Assembly (NCBI RefSeq): GCF_017355935.1
Contig: NZ_JAFIQT010000008.1
Span: 1-64,000 of the forward strand
Direction of reading: 5' to 3'
DNA: 64,000 nucleotides
DNA from: Telluribacter humicola
GTDB lineage: Bacteria > Bacteroidota > Bacteroidia > Cytophagales > Spirosomataceae
Shown: piece after piece, positions 27,154-36,141 of the stretch
Layout of the letters: the number at the start of each line of letters is the position of its first letter
How positions within the stretch are numbered: position 1 is the stretch's first letter
Position numbers and translations under genes: made by a program
The notes under the pieces: generated by a model
Seen by the model: the letters and a program-made list of their open reading frames with translations, nothing else
Told to the model about the DNA's origin: nothing
The model's database searches: none

Positions 27154-27161
27154 TACCTTTG
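27154..27161 (+). promoter_or_regulatory. -7 element, nuoH promoter
   Basis: TACCTTTG matches TAnnTTTG exactly; a -33 TTG is not clear. It lies before the hairpin at 27178-27216, so the nuoH leader would contain that hairpin. Confidence 0.55.
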
Positions 27162-27177
27162 CAGGTAGTTGAGTACA

Positions 27178-27216
27178 ACTATGCAGGGGCGGGTTTACAG
27201 CCCGCCCCTGCATAGT
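27178..27216 (+). terminator. Large hairpin between treS and nuoH
   Basis: A perfect 16-bp stem (27178-27193 against 27201-27216) with a 7-nt loop and a very GC-rich core. It has no T-run after it. It may end treS transcripts or act as a leader structure for nuoH. Confidence 0.6.
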
Positions 27217-27241
27217 ATATAAGCTAACCAGTTACCTGCCA

Positions 27242-28327
27242 ATGCCCCTAACTTTACTTATTTTTCTGCTCATGGTACCCGGCTTTGTGGTCGTAGGGGT
27301 ATACCTCGAGCGTAAGGTATCCGCTTTCATTCAGGATCGTTTGGGGCCCATGGAAGTAGGGAAGTGGGGACTACTTCAGCTGTTTGCTGATCTGCTAAAA
27401 CTCCTCCAAAAAGAAGATATTGTTCCCACCGCCGCGGACAAGTGGCTGTTCCTGATGGCTCCCATTGTCATATTTACAGCCATCTTTGCTGGTTATGCGG
27501 TGTTGCCACTGGCTCCCGATCTGTCCGGGTCAGGTGCTGCTGTAGGTGTTTACTATCTGCTGACTATTGTTTCTATCGATGTTATTGGCCTCCTGATGGC
27601 CGGATGGGGTTCTAATAATAAGTACTCGCTCTTCGGTGCCATGCGGGCCGTATCCCAGATCCTATCCTACGAAGTACCCCTAGGACTCTCGGTCCTGTGT
27701 GTAGTCATGATCTCCCAGACGCTGGACCTGCAGGTGATCAGCTACCAACAGGGAATCTATTCACCCGATACCAACTACCTCTTCGGATTGAAAGGGCTGG
27801 GGCTGGACGTGACCCAGGTAGGGGGCTTCCTGACCTGGAATATCTTCCGCAACCCTTTCCTGCTCATTGCCTACATTGTATTCTTCATTGCCTCCCTGGC
27901 TGAGTGTAACCGCGCCCCCTTTGACCTGCCCGAAGGTGAATCGGAGATTGTGGCCGGATTTCATACTGAGTACTCTGGTATGCGCTGGGCCCTGCTGATG
28001 CTGTCGGAATACGGTATGATGCTGCTGGTGTCGCTACTGGGAGCTATCCTGTTCCTGGGAGGCTGGAATACCCTTTTTCCGAACTTAGGCCCTGTCCGCC
28101 TTGCCGACTGGACCAGTGGAGAGCCAGGTACTATCTTTGGGTACCTGTCGGGGGCTTTCTGGCTCCTGTCCAAGGCTCTGCTGGCCGTACTGGTACAGAT
28201 GTGGGTACGCTGGACGCTGCCCCGCCTGCGCGTAGACCAGCTCATGTACCTCGGCTGGAAGGTACTTACCCCTGTAGGGCTGGTACTATTCTTCTTCTCC
28301 GGCGTGTGGCGGTTACTGGGGGTGTAG
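27242..28327 (+). CDS. nuoH: NADH-quinone oxidoreductase subunit H
   Basis: Membrane subunit of respiratory complex I near the quinone chamber. 361 residues with about eight to nine membrane helices and the family signatures ERKVSAFIQDRLGP (about 23-36) and FIASLAECNRAPFDLPEGESE (about 216-236), where the loop acids and Arg shape the quinone site. Length is slightly above that of proteobacterial NuoH. Unusually it stands alone: the genes on both sides (treS and a T9SS protein) are unrelated and no other nuo gene is in the window. Confidence 0.95.
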   Translation: MPLTLLIFLLMVPGFVVVGVYLERKVSAFIQDRLGPMEVGKWGLLQLFADLLKLLQKEDIVPTAADKWLFLMAPIVIFTAIFAGYAVLPLAPDLSGSGAAVGVYYLLTIVSIDVIGLLMAGWGSNNKYSLFGAMRAVSQILSYEVPLGLSVLCVVMISQTLDLQVISYQQGIYSPDTNYLFGLKGLGLDVTQVGGFLTWNIFRNPFLLIAYIVFFIASLAECNRAPFDLPEGESEIVAGFHTEYSGMRWALLMLSEYGMMLLVSLLGAILFLGGWNTLFPNLGPVRLADWTSGEPGTIFGYLSGAFWLLSKALLAVLVQMWVRWTLPRLRVDQLMYLGWKVLTPVGLVLFFFSGVWRLLGV

Positions 28328-28361
28328 GAGAATAATGTTATGTACTTATAAAGCATTTTAA

Positions 28362-28394
28362 AGCGCAGACAGCGCTCCAGACGCTGTCTGCGCT
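28362..28394. terminator. Bidirectional terminator, nuoH / T9SS gene
   Basis: A perfect 13-bp stem (28362-28374 against 28382-28394) with a 7-nt loop lies between two convergent genes. Confidence 0.7.
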
Positions 28395-28402
28395 CTATAG
28401 AT

Positions 28403-30883
28403 TTACTCTACTAAGAGTTTAACCGACTTTACTCCATATGCTGTTATAAGCCGCGTAATGTACAGGCCTTTCGGCATTTGACCTTGCTCCAAAGGGACCC
28501 GCAGATACTCACCCGCTTGCACTGTGCCATGTTTCAGGTGCTGTACCCGGTTTCCCCTCGCATCCATCAGGTCTAGCTGGTATTCCCCTCCCTGTGGGAG
28601 CATAAACTCAAATGTTATTTTGCCGTTGCCGGGGTTCGGATAGTTGCTCAGTTTGATATAGTCAGATGGGGTGATGTATTCATTGCCGATGCCTTCTCTA
28701 GCATTTCTGTTGCCGCCATTTTGTATCATAATGGCACCACCGCTAATGGTTGTGGACGGGACGGCATTGTCGGCGGTTCCCTCGGTAGACCCTATGTTGT
28801 TATCATAAACAGTACTTGTATTGTCCCAGATCCTGATCCGAAACTTATCCGTTCCACTTCCTCCGTTGACCTGTCCGTCTATGGCCGTCAGCATAAAACT
28901 ATAATTTCCGCTCCCGTTAATAGTACCTTTTCCTTTAAACTGGGCTTTGGCTCCGGCTATGACCAGCCACTCGTAAGAGGTACTATGAAAGTTCAAAGTG
29001 CCGGCTTTGAATTCAAATTGTGTATTGCCTTCCGGAACCGTAGCTCCTTTCTTGTATTTACTTACCAAGCCAAAGTTGGCTTTGCCAGTCAAAGTCGGAT
29101 TAGGTACATAGGCACCTGGCGGAGAGTTGATCCAGCCACCCCCTGTGATAAAGCCGGCACTTGGATCATAGACTACTGCGTATTGGTAAGTGTTCTGGAT
29201 AGTCTCGCCACAGGTATTCTCTACTGCTAGAGTAATGGTGTACACGCCGGGTGTTGTATAGGTATGGGTGCCGTTAATGGTGCTGCTGCTAATCGTGCCG
29301 GAAGCAGTTTGTCCGTCTCCCCAGTTCCAGATGGCAGCGCTCAGGTTATTATCCGTAGTGGTACCTGTGACAGCGAAAGTAGTATTTACCTGCACCGGGT
29401 CAACGCTTGCTGATACCTGACTAATAACCGGGACCGCGGGAATAGGGCAGCTTTCTCCTTCCAGCTTAATGATCCAGTAGTCATAGCTGCCCTTTGAATT
29501 CCCTCCTTTTTCGCCACTAACAGGGGAATCGGAGTAGCCACCGAAAATATAGCCACCGTCAGTAGTCTGCTGAGCTGAAGTCATAAAATCATATCCAGTA
29601 CCGCCGAAGGTTTTATCCCATTCCTTATGTCCGTCAGCATTTAGCTTCACTACCCAATAATCCGCATTTCCTCTTGAACCTTCACTTTTGTCATTGCCAG
29701 CACCCGAGTAGGCTGTTGTTCCCAAAATATACCCGCCATCCTCTGTTTGATTCATTGTAAATCCCTGGATACCACCGGTTGTGCCAATGGTTCTATCCCA
29801 AACTTTATTGCGGTCAGCATCTAGTTTTACTATCCAGAAATCTCTACTACCTGTGAAACTTCCTTTAGGATTTTCACTTTTATCGCCACCGATAGAAGAA
29901 GAAGAAGTTCCTCCAAGCACATAGCCACCATCAATTGTTTGATAAACGGAGTTTAATCCGTCATACCCGCTCCCTCCAATAGTTTTATCCCACTCTTTAT
30001 TACCAGAAGCATCCAGTTTAACTAGCCAGAAATCAGAGTTACCCTTTGAATTTTCCGTTTTATCCCCACCTGCATTAGAGTAAGATTCTCCTCCCACTAA
30101 ATAGCCACCATCAGCAATTTGTTGAATGGAGCTTAATCCATCAAACCCGCTCCCCCCAATCGTTTTGTCCCACTCTTTATTACCAGAGGCATTGATCTTT
30201 ATTATCCAAAAATCCCCCTCTCCCTTAGAGTTTTCACTCTTATCGCCTCCGGCATTAGCCGAGGATATTCCTCCCAGTATAAAGCCTGCATCAGTAGTCA
30301 ATTGAATTGAACGCAAATCATCATCACCGGTGCTTCCTACCGTTTTGTCCCATATTTTGCTGCCAGTCGCATCCAATCTTATTATCCAGAAATCAGGGCC
30401 GCCCTTGGAATTTTCCGTCTTATTACCGCTTGCGTTAGATTGGGATTGTCCTCCAATAAGGTAGCCGCCATCTGGTAATTGTAGTAAAGCACGGAAATTA
30501 TCAAAGCTGTCTCCTCCAAATGTTTTGTCCCACATTTTAACACCGGAAGCATCCAGTTTTACCACCCAATAATCCTGACGATTAGTCACGCCAGGGGTAG
30601 ACCCGCCCATAACATCCTCAGTTTTGTCGCCACTAGCGATGGAATAGGATGTTCCACCCAGTATGTAGCCGCCATCAGCCGTCTGTCTAGCTGAATATAG
30701 CGCATCAAAGTCGTTACCGCCAAGGCTTTTGTCCCACTCTTTAGCAGGAGCAGGCTGAGCCATGAGGCTCACCATTGTGAGTGCATTGCACAAGACGCAG
30801 AGAATCCCCCTATTCAATATCCTGCGAATTGATATCGAATGACCAATAGGGGAAATCACGGAAAGGGTAGAGTGATTTCTCAT
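28403..30883 (-). CDS. T9SS-exported protein with seven propeller-like repeats
   Basis: About 826 residues from the ATG at 30883 (a second ATG at 30949 is possible). After a signal peptide ending near MAQPAPA come seven tandem repeats of about 59-68 residues, each of the form WDK-hydrophobic-GG-x-F/Y-D...DGGY-x-GG...GDK-x-E...DFW-x-KL-A. Seven units suggest a closed seven-bladed beta-propeller. Next is a PKD domain (about 470-560; NWGDGQTASGTI), a further beta domain, and a C-terminal type IX secretion signal (SNYPNPGNGKITFEF...GEYQLDLMDARGN...GLYITRL). It should be exported across the outer membrane and attached or released. Ligand unknown. Confidence 0.9.
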   Translation of the reverse strand: MRNHSTLSVISPIGHSISIRRILNRGILCVLCNALTMVSLMAQPAPAKEWDKSLGGNDFDALYSARQTADGGYILGGTSYSIASGDKTEDVMGGSTPGVTNRQDYWVVKLDASGVKMWDKTFGGDSFDNFRALLQLPDGGYLIGGQSQSNASGNKTENSKGGPDFWIIRLDATGSKIWDKTVGSTGDDDLRSIQLTTDAGFILGGISSANAGGDKSENSKGEGDFWIIKINASGNKEWDKTIGGSGFDGLSSIQQIADGGYLVGGESYSNAGGDKTENSKGNSDFWLVKLDASGNKEWDKTIGGSGYDGLNSVYQTIDGGYVLGGTSSSSIGGDKSENPKGSFTGSRDFWIVKLDADRNKVWDRTIGTTGGIQGFTMNQTEDGGYILGTTAYSGAGNDKSEGSRGNADYWVVKLNADGHKEWDKTFGGTGYDFMTSAQQTTDGGYIFGGYSDSPVSGEKGGNSKGSYDYWIIKLEGESCPIPAVPVISQVSASVDPVQVNTTFAVTGTTTDNNLSAAIWNWGDGQTASGTISSSTINGTHTYTTPGVYTITLAVENTCGETIQNTYQYAVVYDPSAGFITGGGWINSPPGAYVPNPTLTGKANFGLVSKYKKGATVPEGNTQFEFKAGTLNFHSTSYEWLVIAGAKAQFKGKGTINGSGNYSFMLTAIDGQVNGGSGTDKFRIRIWDNTSTVYDNNIGSTEGTADNAVPSTTISGGAIMIQNGGNRNAREGIGNEYITPSDYIKLSNYPNPGNGKITFEFMLPQGGEYQLDLMDARGNRVQHLKHGTVQAGEYLRVPLEQGQMPKGLYITRLITAYGVKSVKLLVE

Positions 30884-30949
30884 TGTAATCAAAATAAGAT
30901 TTAAAAGACTCAGCGAAAAAGTAAGATAGCCAGCGAAAACTGCATCCAC

Positions 30950-31253
30950 TAATGGCAGGAAAGTTAATAATAAGTAAAAAGTGGATATCAGTTGGAGAAG
31001 AACGCCTTAACAATAATCTACATACAGATCTTTTGGAGCTCCAAACAGTTATTGAAGCAAAGTATGGCTTGCGTCTAGGGTTGGAGTACTACTGACTTGA
31101 TAAAATTGTATAACTCAACCCGTGGTCGTTGGTGCTTATAACGAGTGTCTAGCGCCATATAAAAATATATGTTTTTCAATTAAATAAAAACTAAAATAGT
31201 AACTATTTCAGTCGCATCGGGCTCATATGGGTTCATGGTGCTTCGAACACAAA
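30950..31253. other. Intergenic region upstream of the T9SS gene
   Basis: About 300 bp, AT-rich near 31150-31200, with no supported gene and no perfect promoter element that I can see. Confidence 0.4.
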
Positions 31254-31282
31254 ACACCCGGGCCGGAAGCCGGCCCGGGTGT
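31254..31282 (-). terminator. Terminator of the UspA gene
   Basis: A perfect 13-bp GC-rich stem (31254-31266 against 31270-31282) with a 3-nt loop; on the minus strand it is followed by TTTTGTGTT. Confidence 0.75.
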
Positions 31283-31332
31283 CGAAAACAACCCATTCAC
31301 GTTACACAGGCCGCTAAGCCTGCACGTACTGA

Positions 31333-32163
31333 TTATGCGTCTTCATCCAGGTGGCACACCAGCAGCGGTGTCTGGCTATCCAGTACCATCGCCTTGGACA
31401 AGCTCGGATTTAGTAGGTTAGACAGCCAGTCGCGTTTCTGGTTGGCCAGTACCAGCAAGTCGGCTTTTTCTTTACTTATATATTCATTCAACCCTTCCCG
31501 TACTGAGTTGGCATCTACCTGCTTCAGCGTAAAGGCCTCGTCGGGAAATTGCTGCTTTATATCAATGATGAATTGCTCGTCCTTAAAAATATTCAACTGC
31601 TCGGGCGAGTTAATCTTCAGTAGTGTCACCCGGGCGTTGCAGTGGCGGGCCAGATCAAACACAAAGCGCAGTGCTTCGTGCTCAATGTACTCCAGCTGGG
31701 TAGCATACACGATGGTTTCGATCTGAGGGATATCCAGCGTCGTCGGTACAACCAGCACCGGACAGGGCGACTTGATCGCAATGCGACTAGCTACGCTGCC
31801 CAATAGTTTATCCAGTACCCGCCCTTGCCCCGTACGGCCCAGTACCACCAGGTCAGGCTTGACATGCTGAATGGCCTCCATAATTCCGTCCGTGGCGACA
31901 CCATAACGAAAGTCTATCTCTACCTTGATACCATCCGCTTCCACCTCTCTCCGTAGTCTGACCAACTGATCAAACGCCAGCTTCTCTGATTCGTCCATCA
32001 GGGTCAGCATCAGGTCCGAAGGCAGGTTGTTGTCCAGTAGCATCGGACGAAACACGTGCGTCAGATAAATAGTAGCTCCATTTTTCAGGGCTATACGTTT
32101 GGCCAGGGTAAGAGCCACATCGGCGTTATCAGAGAAGTCAGTAGCAGCGAGTATCTTTTTCAT
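31333..32163 (-). CDS. Tandem-domain universal stress protein
   Basis: 276 residues with two UspA-like domains. The first (1-140) is complete: MKKILAATDFSDNADVAL, then the ATP-binding signature LGRTGQGRVLDKLLGSVASRI (G-x2-G-x9-G-S type) ending in the strand CPVLVVP. The second (about 148-276) keeps the fold but a weaker ligand motif (NLLNPSLSKAMVLDSQTPLLVCH). It is cytoplasmic and likely induced by starvation, oxygen or redox stress, as in the family. No link with the smaller stress-like gene at 5471 beyond family. Single gene with its own terminator. Confidence 0.92.
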   Translation of the reverse strand: MKKILAATDFSDNADVALTLAKRIALKNGATIYLTHVFRPMLLDNNLPSDLMLTLMDESEKLAFDQLVRLRREVEADGIKVEIDFRYGVATDGIMEAIQHVKPDLVVLGRTGQGRVLDKLLGSVASRIAIKSPCPVLVVPTTLDIPQIETIVYATQLEYIEHEALRFVFDLARHCNARVTLLKINSPEQLNIFKDEQFIIDIKQQFPDEAFTLKQVDANSVREGLNEYISKEKADLLVLANQKRDWLSNLLNPSLSKAMVLDSQTPLLVCHLDEDA

Positions 32164-32344
32164 AAGTTCTGTGTCTGTTTTCTACGATGTAAAATTCACA
32201 GGAAAAAATCTCTATCTCCCTGACCTACGGCAGGATCCAAACATGACAGTTGTCAGCTATTTACGTTAAGTTTACAGACAAATCAGACTTTGAACTGTTA
32301 TTTCTACCAGACACCCATCTATTTACTAAAACGCTCCAAATTTT

Positions 32345-33112
32345 ATGAAGCTTCGTTGCCTGTACCTCCCCCTGCTGATTGTAGCCCTACTGAGTAGTGC
32401 CAGTATAGCTCAGAAATCATCAAACCCCGCCGCTGAGGGATTTAATATGTCCGCCTCTGACCCCAAAGCCGTAGCGCTGGCCGACCAGGTGATGGCAGCC
32501 ATGGGCGGGCGTAAAAACTGGGACAATACACGCTATCTGACCTGGAATTTCTTCGGCAACCGTCGGTTGTACTGGGATAAGTGGTCGGGTGACGTGCGGG
32601 TAGAAAATCTCAAGAATGACCAGACCGTACTCCTGAACATTAATACCGACAAGGGCCGTGTCTTCAAAGACGGTAAGGAACTGACTCATGCCGACTCCAT
32701 TGCCAAATACGTGAAGCAGGGGAAGAGCGCCTGGATCAATGACTCGTACTGGCTGGTAATGCCTTACAAGCTCAAAGACTCCGGGGTGACGCTCAAGTAC
32801 CTGGGAGAAGAGCAGACCGAAGCGGGCGAAAAGGCCGAAAAGATACAGCTGACTTTTAAAGAGGTAGGCGACACGCCCCAGAACAAGTACCACGTCTGGG
32901 TTAGCCCTGAAACGCGCCTGGTTAACCAGTGGGCATATTTTTCGAAGGCAGACAACGAAAAGCCGAACTTTGTACTACCCTGGAAGAGTTATAAGAAGTA
33001 TGGAAAGATCATGCTATCGGGCGACCGGGGACAGCGTCAGATTACCGATATACAGGTATATGAAAAGTTGCCGCCCAGCGTGTTTCAATCGTTTGATAAG
33101 CCACAGCTCTAG
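32345..33112 (+). CDS. Secreted LolA-like protein
   Basis: 255 residues with a signal peptide (about 1-22, ending ASIAQ). The mature part carries the repeated strands of the LolA/LppX-like half-barrel found in many Bacteroidota outer-membrane lipoprotein-sorting homologues (DQVMAAMGGRKNWDNTRYLTWNFFGNRRLYWDKWSGDVRV), ending with an aromatic RQITDIQVYEKLPPSVF block. It probably binds a hydrophobic ligand in the periplasm; the true LolA of the genome is probably elsewhere. Upstream of hemH by 72 bp, same direction. Confidence 0.75.
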   Translation: MKLRCLYLPLLIVALLSSASIAQKSSNPAAEGFNMSASDPKAVALADQVMAAMGGRKNWDNTRYLTWNFFGNRRLYWDKWSGDVRVENLKNDQTVLLNINTDKGRVFKDGKELTHADSIAKYVKQGKSAWINDSYWLVMPYKLKDSGVTLKYLGEEQTEAGEKAEKIQLTFKEVGDTPQNKYHVWVSPETRLVNQWAYFSKADNEKPNFVLPWKSYKKYGKIMLSGDRGQRQITDIQVYEKLPPSVFQSFDKPQL

Positions 33113-33184
33113 TAGCCGGCTTAACCAAACAATTGATTTATACACCCGGTATTGAGTGTACTGATAATATAAGAATAGCTTTTT

Positions 33185-34249
33185 ATGACACCCCAAACTT
33201 TATCGGCCCCTTCATCAACCACTAACAAAGCTATCGGCAGGACGGGCGTACTCATCGTGAACCTGGGTACTCCTGATAGTCCTAATGTGCCGGATGTGCG
33301 GAAGTACCTGCGCGAGTTCCTGATGGATGGCCGGGTGATTGACATTCCCTTTTTCCAGCGCTGGATGCTCGTCAATCTGATCATTGCTCCGTTTCGCGCT
33401 CCCAAATCAGCCAAAGTATACCAGGAGGTATGGACACCGGAGGGCTCCCCTCTTAAGGTATATGGCTTTGCCGTAGAAGAAATGCTGCAAAAGGCACTGG
33501 GGGATGACTTCGTAGTGAAGCTGGCTATGCGCTACCAGAGCCCCAGTATTGAGTCGGGGCTGGCCGAACTACAGCGGCAGGGGCTTTCCAGGATCGTGGT
33601 GATCCCGTTCTTCCCGCAGTACGCGTCGGCTACGACCGGCTCGGTGTATGAGGAGGTAATGCGGGTACTGAAGGGCTGGCAGGTAATGCCAGAACTGCGC
33701 TTTGTAAATAGTTTTATAGATCATCCCAAGTTTATTGAGGGCTTTGTGCAACTGGGTAAAAAGTACATAGCTGCGCATCAATACGACCACTACGTATTCA
33801 GCTACCACGGGGTACCGGAGCGACACATCTACAAGGGCGATGTGACCAAACAGTACTGTAAAATCGGAAGCTGTTGTGATACGCTGACGCCCATGAACCA
33901 GCATTGCTACCGGGCTCAATGCTTTGAAACGACCCGCTTGCTGGTGAAAGAGCTGGGAATACCCGAAGGAAAATATACTACCTGCTTCCAGTCCCGCTTA
34001 GGCAAGGATCCCTGGATACAGCCCTATACGGAGGATCTGGTGCGGGAACTACCTAAGAAAGGTCTAAAGAGCGTACTGGCTTTCTCGCCCGCATTCGTCG
34101 CCGACTGCCTTGAAACTACCGTTGAGGTAGGAGAGGAGTACAAGGAGATGTTTGAGGAAGAGGGAGGAGAGCACTGGCAACTGGTAGAGAGCCTTAATGA
34201 CAGCGAGATCTGGGTGGAGGCACTGGTAGACATGGTCAAAAAGGCTTAG
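33185..34249 (+). CDS. hemH: Ferrochelatase
   Basis: Inserts Fe(II) into protoporphyrin IX, the last step of heme synthesis. 354 residues. N-terminal GVLIVNLGTPDSP, the catalytic His in FSYHGVPERH (about 200-209) and the Glu-rich metal path in VADCLETTVEVGEEY (about 302-316). A CKIGSCC run with further cysteines (about 220-245) resembles the Cys-containing segment of many bacterial ferrochelatases. No other heme genes nearby. Possible readthrough from the LolA-like gene upstream; the reductase gene begins 33 bp after the stop. Confidence 0.96.
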   Translation: MTPQTLSAPSSTTNKAIGRTGVLIVNLGTPDSPNVPDVRKYLREFLMDGRVIDIPFFQRWMLVNLIIAPFRAPKSAKVYQEVWTPEGSPLKVYGFAVEEMLQKALGDDFVVKLAMRYQSPSIESGLAELQRQGLSRIVVIPFFPQYASATTGSVYEEVMRVLKGWQVMPELRFVNSFIDHPKFIEGFVQLGKKYIAAHQYDHYVFSYHGVPERHIYKGDVTKQYCKIGSCCDTLTPMNQHCYRAQCFETTRLLVKELGIPEGKYTTCFQSRLGKDPWIQPYTEDLVRELPKKGLKSVLAFSPAFVADCLETTVEVGEEYKEMFEEEGGEHWQLVESLNDSEIWVEALVDMVKKA

Positions 34250-34282
34250 TATTTTTGATTTAATTATAATACCTGACTTATT

Positions 34283-34876
34283 GTGAAAGTAGCAGTAATA
34301 TCCACTTCGCCGAGGAAGAATAGTAACTCGTTGAAAACAGCCAAATACGTGAAAAGCGTATTGACTGAGCAGGGGGCGAAGGAAGTAGAAGTATTCCATT
34401 TTGAAGAGGTAGATATACCTATGCTGGGGCGCGCCAGCCTGAATAAGGCTAACCTGACACCGTTTCAGCAGAGGCTGCATGATACCTGGAATGAGGCAGA
34501 CCTCATCATATTTACACTGCCTGAGTACAACTGGACGCTGAGCGGTGAGATAGTGAACACCATGCACCAGCTGGGTGGTAAAGACTTTGCGCATCTGTTC
34601 AACGGGAAAGTATTCGCGATGGTAGGTGTTTCGACCGGGCGCGGCGGACGTACTCCTTGTCTGGATATGATTACCCTGACTAACAAGCTCATCAGCTTCC
34701 TGAATCAGTATTCAATTGTATCGCCTAAGATTTTTGAATCGCACGAGACAGGTAACAACCTGGATCAGGATGGCCGCTCAACCGGTAATCCGGTGTATGA
34801 GAAAGGAGTGAAAGACTTTGTCGACTACACGTTGAAGGTCGCCTGGAAATGGCATGGAGAACCTTGCTTAGTATAA
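34283..34876 (+). CDS. NAD(P)H-dependent FMN reductase family protein
   Basis: A flavodoxin-fold reductase of 197 residues. FMN-phosphate loop: STSPRKNSNS near 8-17; isoalloxazine loops: PEYNWTLSGEIVN near 80-92 and STGRGGRTPCLDM. Soluble and cytoplasmic. The family reduces quinones, azo dyes, ferric chelates or chromate; which applies here is not visible. Start is GTG at 34283. Placed 33 bp after hemH in the same direction, so a role in reducing iron for ferrochelatase is a tempting inference only. A terminator follows directly. Confidence 0.88.
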   Translation: MKVAVISTSPRKNSNSLKTAKYVKSVLTEQGAKEVEVFHFEEVDIPMLGRASLNKANLTPFQQRLHDTWNEADLIIFTLPEYNWTLSGEIVNTMHQLGGKDFAHLFNGKVFAMVGVSTGRGGRTPCLDMITLTNKLISFLNQYSIVSPKIFESHETGNNLDQDGRSTGNPVYEKGVKDFVDYTLKVAWKWHGEPCLV

Positions 34877-34914
34877 AACAGAAGAGGCGGTGTTAGCACC
34901 GCCTCTTCTGTTTT
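34875..34914. terminator. Strong bidirectional terminator
   Basis: A perfect 18-bp stem (34875-34892 against 34897-34914) with TTAG loop. It begins in the stop codon of the FMN reductase gene and ends 2 bases before the stop of the convergent cysteine desulfurase gene. Both sides carry a T4 end. Confidence 0.85.
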
Positions 34915-34915
34915 A

Positions 34916-36061
34916 TTAGAGTACCGATTCCTTTTTATACAGCTCGGCGAGCTTTCCTACGGCATAGTCTACTTCTTCGATCGTATTGTACTTGCCAAAC
35001 GAGAACCTGACGTTACCCCGGTCGGGATCTACGTTAAGAGCAGTCAGTACGTGTGAGCCTACGTTGGTACCACTGGCGCAGGCGCTACCACCCGATACCG
35101 ATATACCGGCGATATCCAGGTTGAACAGCAGCATGTCGCTCATATCCGTCGGCGGCAGGCTCACACTTAGTACAGTGTACAGGCTCTGATCCAGATCAGC
35201 CGAAAGGCCGTTGAAGGTAATGCCTTCCACTTTTTCCAGCAATTGCTCCATTACCCGCTTTTTTAGACCTTCAATGTGCTTTCGGTGGCTGTCCATGTCG
35301 CGGTAGGCGATTTCGAGGGCTTTGGCCAGGCCTACTATGCCATAGACATTCTCGGTACCACCGCGCATATTACGCTCCTGGGCTCCGCCGTGTACAAAAG
35401 GATGAATCTTGGAGCCGGGGCGGATGTACAGGAAGCCAACCCCTTTAGGGCCGTGAAACTTGTGCGCTGATCCTACGATAAAATCTGTCTTCAGCTTCTG
35501 CATATCATGGGCATAGTGTCCCATGGTCTGTACGGTATCGCTGTGGAAGATGGCCTTGTACTGTTCACAAAGCTGTCCTACCGCGTCAAGATCCAGCAGA
35601 TTACCAATCTCGTTGTTGCCGTGCATAAGCGACACCAGCGAGCGGGAGTTAGTTTTTAGTAGTTCTTCCAGATGCGCCAGATCAATCCGGCCCTGCGCAT
35701 CCACCTGTACCAGGCTCAGCTTTATCTTTCCCTGCTTTTCCAGGTGCTCAAGGGTATGCAGTACCGCGTGGTGTTCAAGCGGGGAGGTAATGGCGTGCTG
35801 CAGTCCAAATGTATCTATGCTGGAGTGGATGGCGGTATTGTCAGCTTCGGTACCTCCCGACGTAAAGAATATCTCGGCCGGGGCGGCATTCAGCAGCTCG
35901 GCTACCATTTTGCGGGCCCGCTCGATGGCTGAGCGTACTACCCGTCCGTGGGAGTGAATAGATGATGGATTTCCGAATTGCTCCGTCATCAGCGGAAGCA
36001 TTACTTCCAGCACCTCCGGGTCGAGGCGGGTAGTAGCGGCGTTATCAAAGTATACTTTCAT
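34916..36061 (-). CDS. Cysteine desulfurase (NifS/IscS class)
   Basis: A PLP enzyme that takes sulfur from cysteine for Fe-S clusters or tRNA thiolation. 381 residues. PLP-binding K201 (GSAHKFHGPKG), ring-stacking H97-H98 (SPLEHHAV), and the mobile loop with the persulfide C328 (SGGSACASG). Group I (IscS/NifS) loop pattern. It is not next to iscU or sufBCD here, so it may serve thiolation or a stand-alone Fe-S pathway. A -7 element lies at 36084-36091. Confidence 0.94.
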   Translation of the reverse strand: MKVYFDNAATTRLDPEVLEVMLPLMTEQFGNPSSIHSHGRVVRSAIERARKMVAELLNAAPAEIFFTSGGTEADNTAIHSSIDTFGLQHAITSPLEHHAVLHTLEHLEKQGKIKLSLVQVDAQGRIDLAHLEELLKTNSRSLVSLMHGNNEIGNLLDLDAVGQLCEQYKAIFHSDTVQTMGHYAHDMQKLKTDFIVGSAHKFHGPKGVGFLYIRPGSKIHPFVHGGAQERNMRGGTENVYGIVGLAKALEIAYRDMDSHRKHIEGLKKRVMEQLLEKVEGITFNGLSADLDQSLYTVLSVSLPPTDMSDMLLFNLDIAGISVSGGSACASGTNVGSHVLTALNVDPDRGNVRFSFGKYNTIEEVDYAVGKLAELYKKESVL

Positions 36062-36083
36062 GGTTGAATCAACAATCTGTACC

Positions 36084-36091
36084 CAAAGATA
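36084..36091 (-). promoter_or_regulatory. -7 element, cysteine desulfurase promoter
   Basis: TATCTTTG on the minus strand, 22 bp before the ATG; no TTG at the best -33 spacing. Confidence 0.5.
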
Positions 36092-36141
36092 CGGCTCTTC
36101 CGTGATGATTGCTAAAACAACGGGTACTCAGGCCGGTAAAG

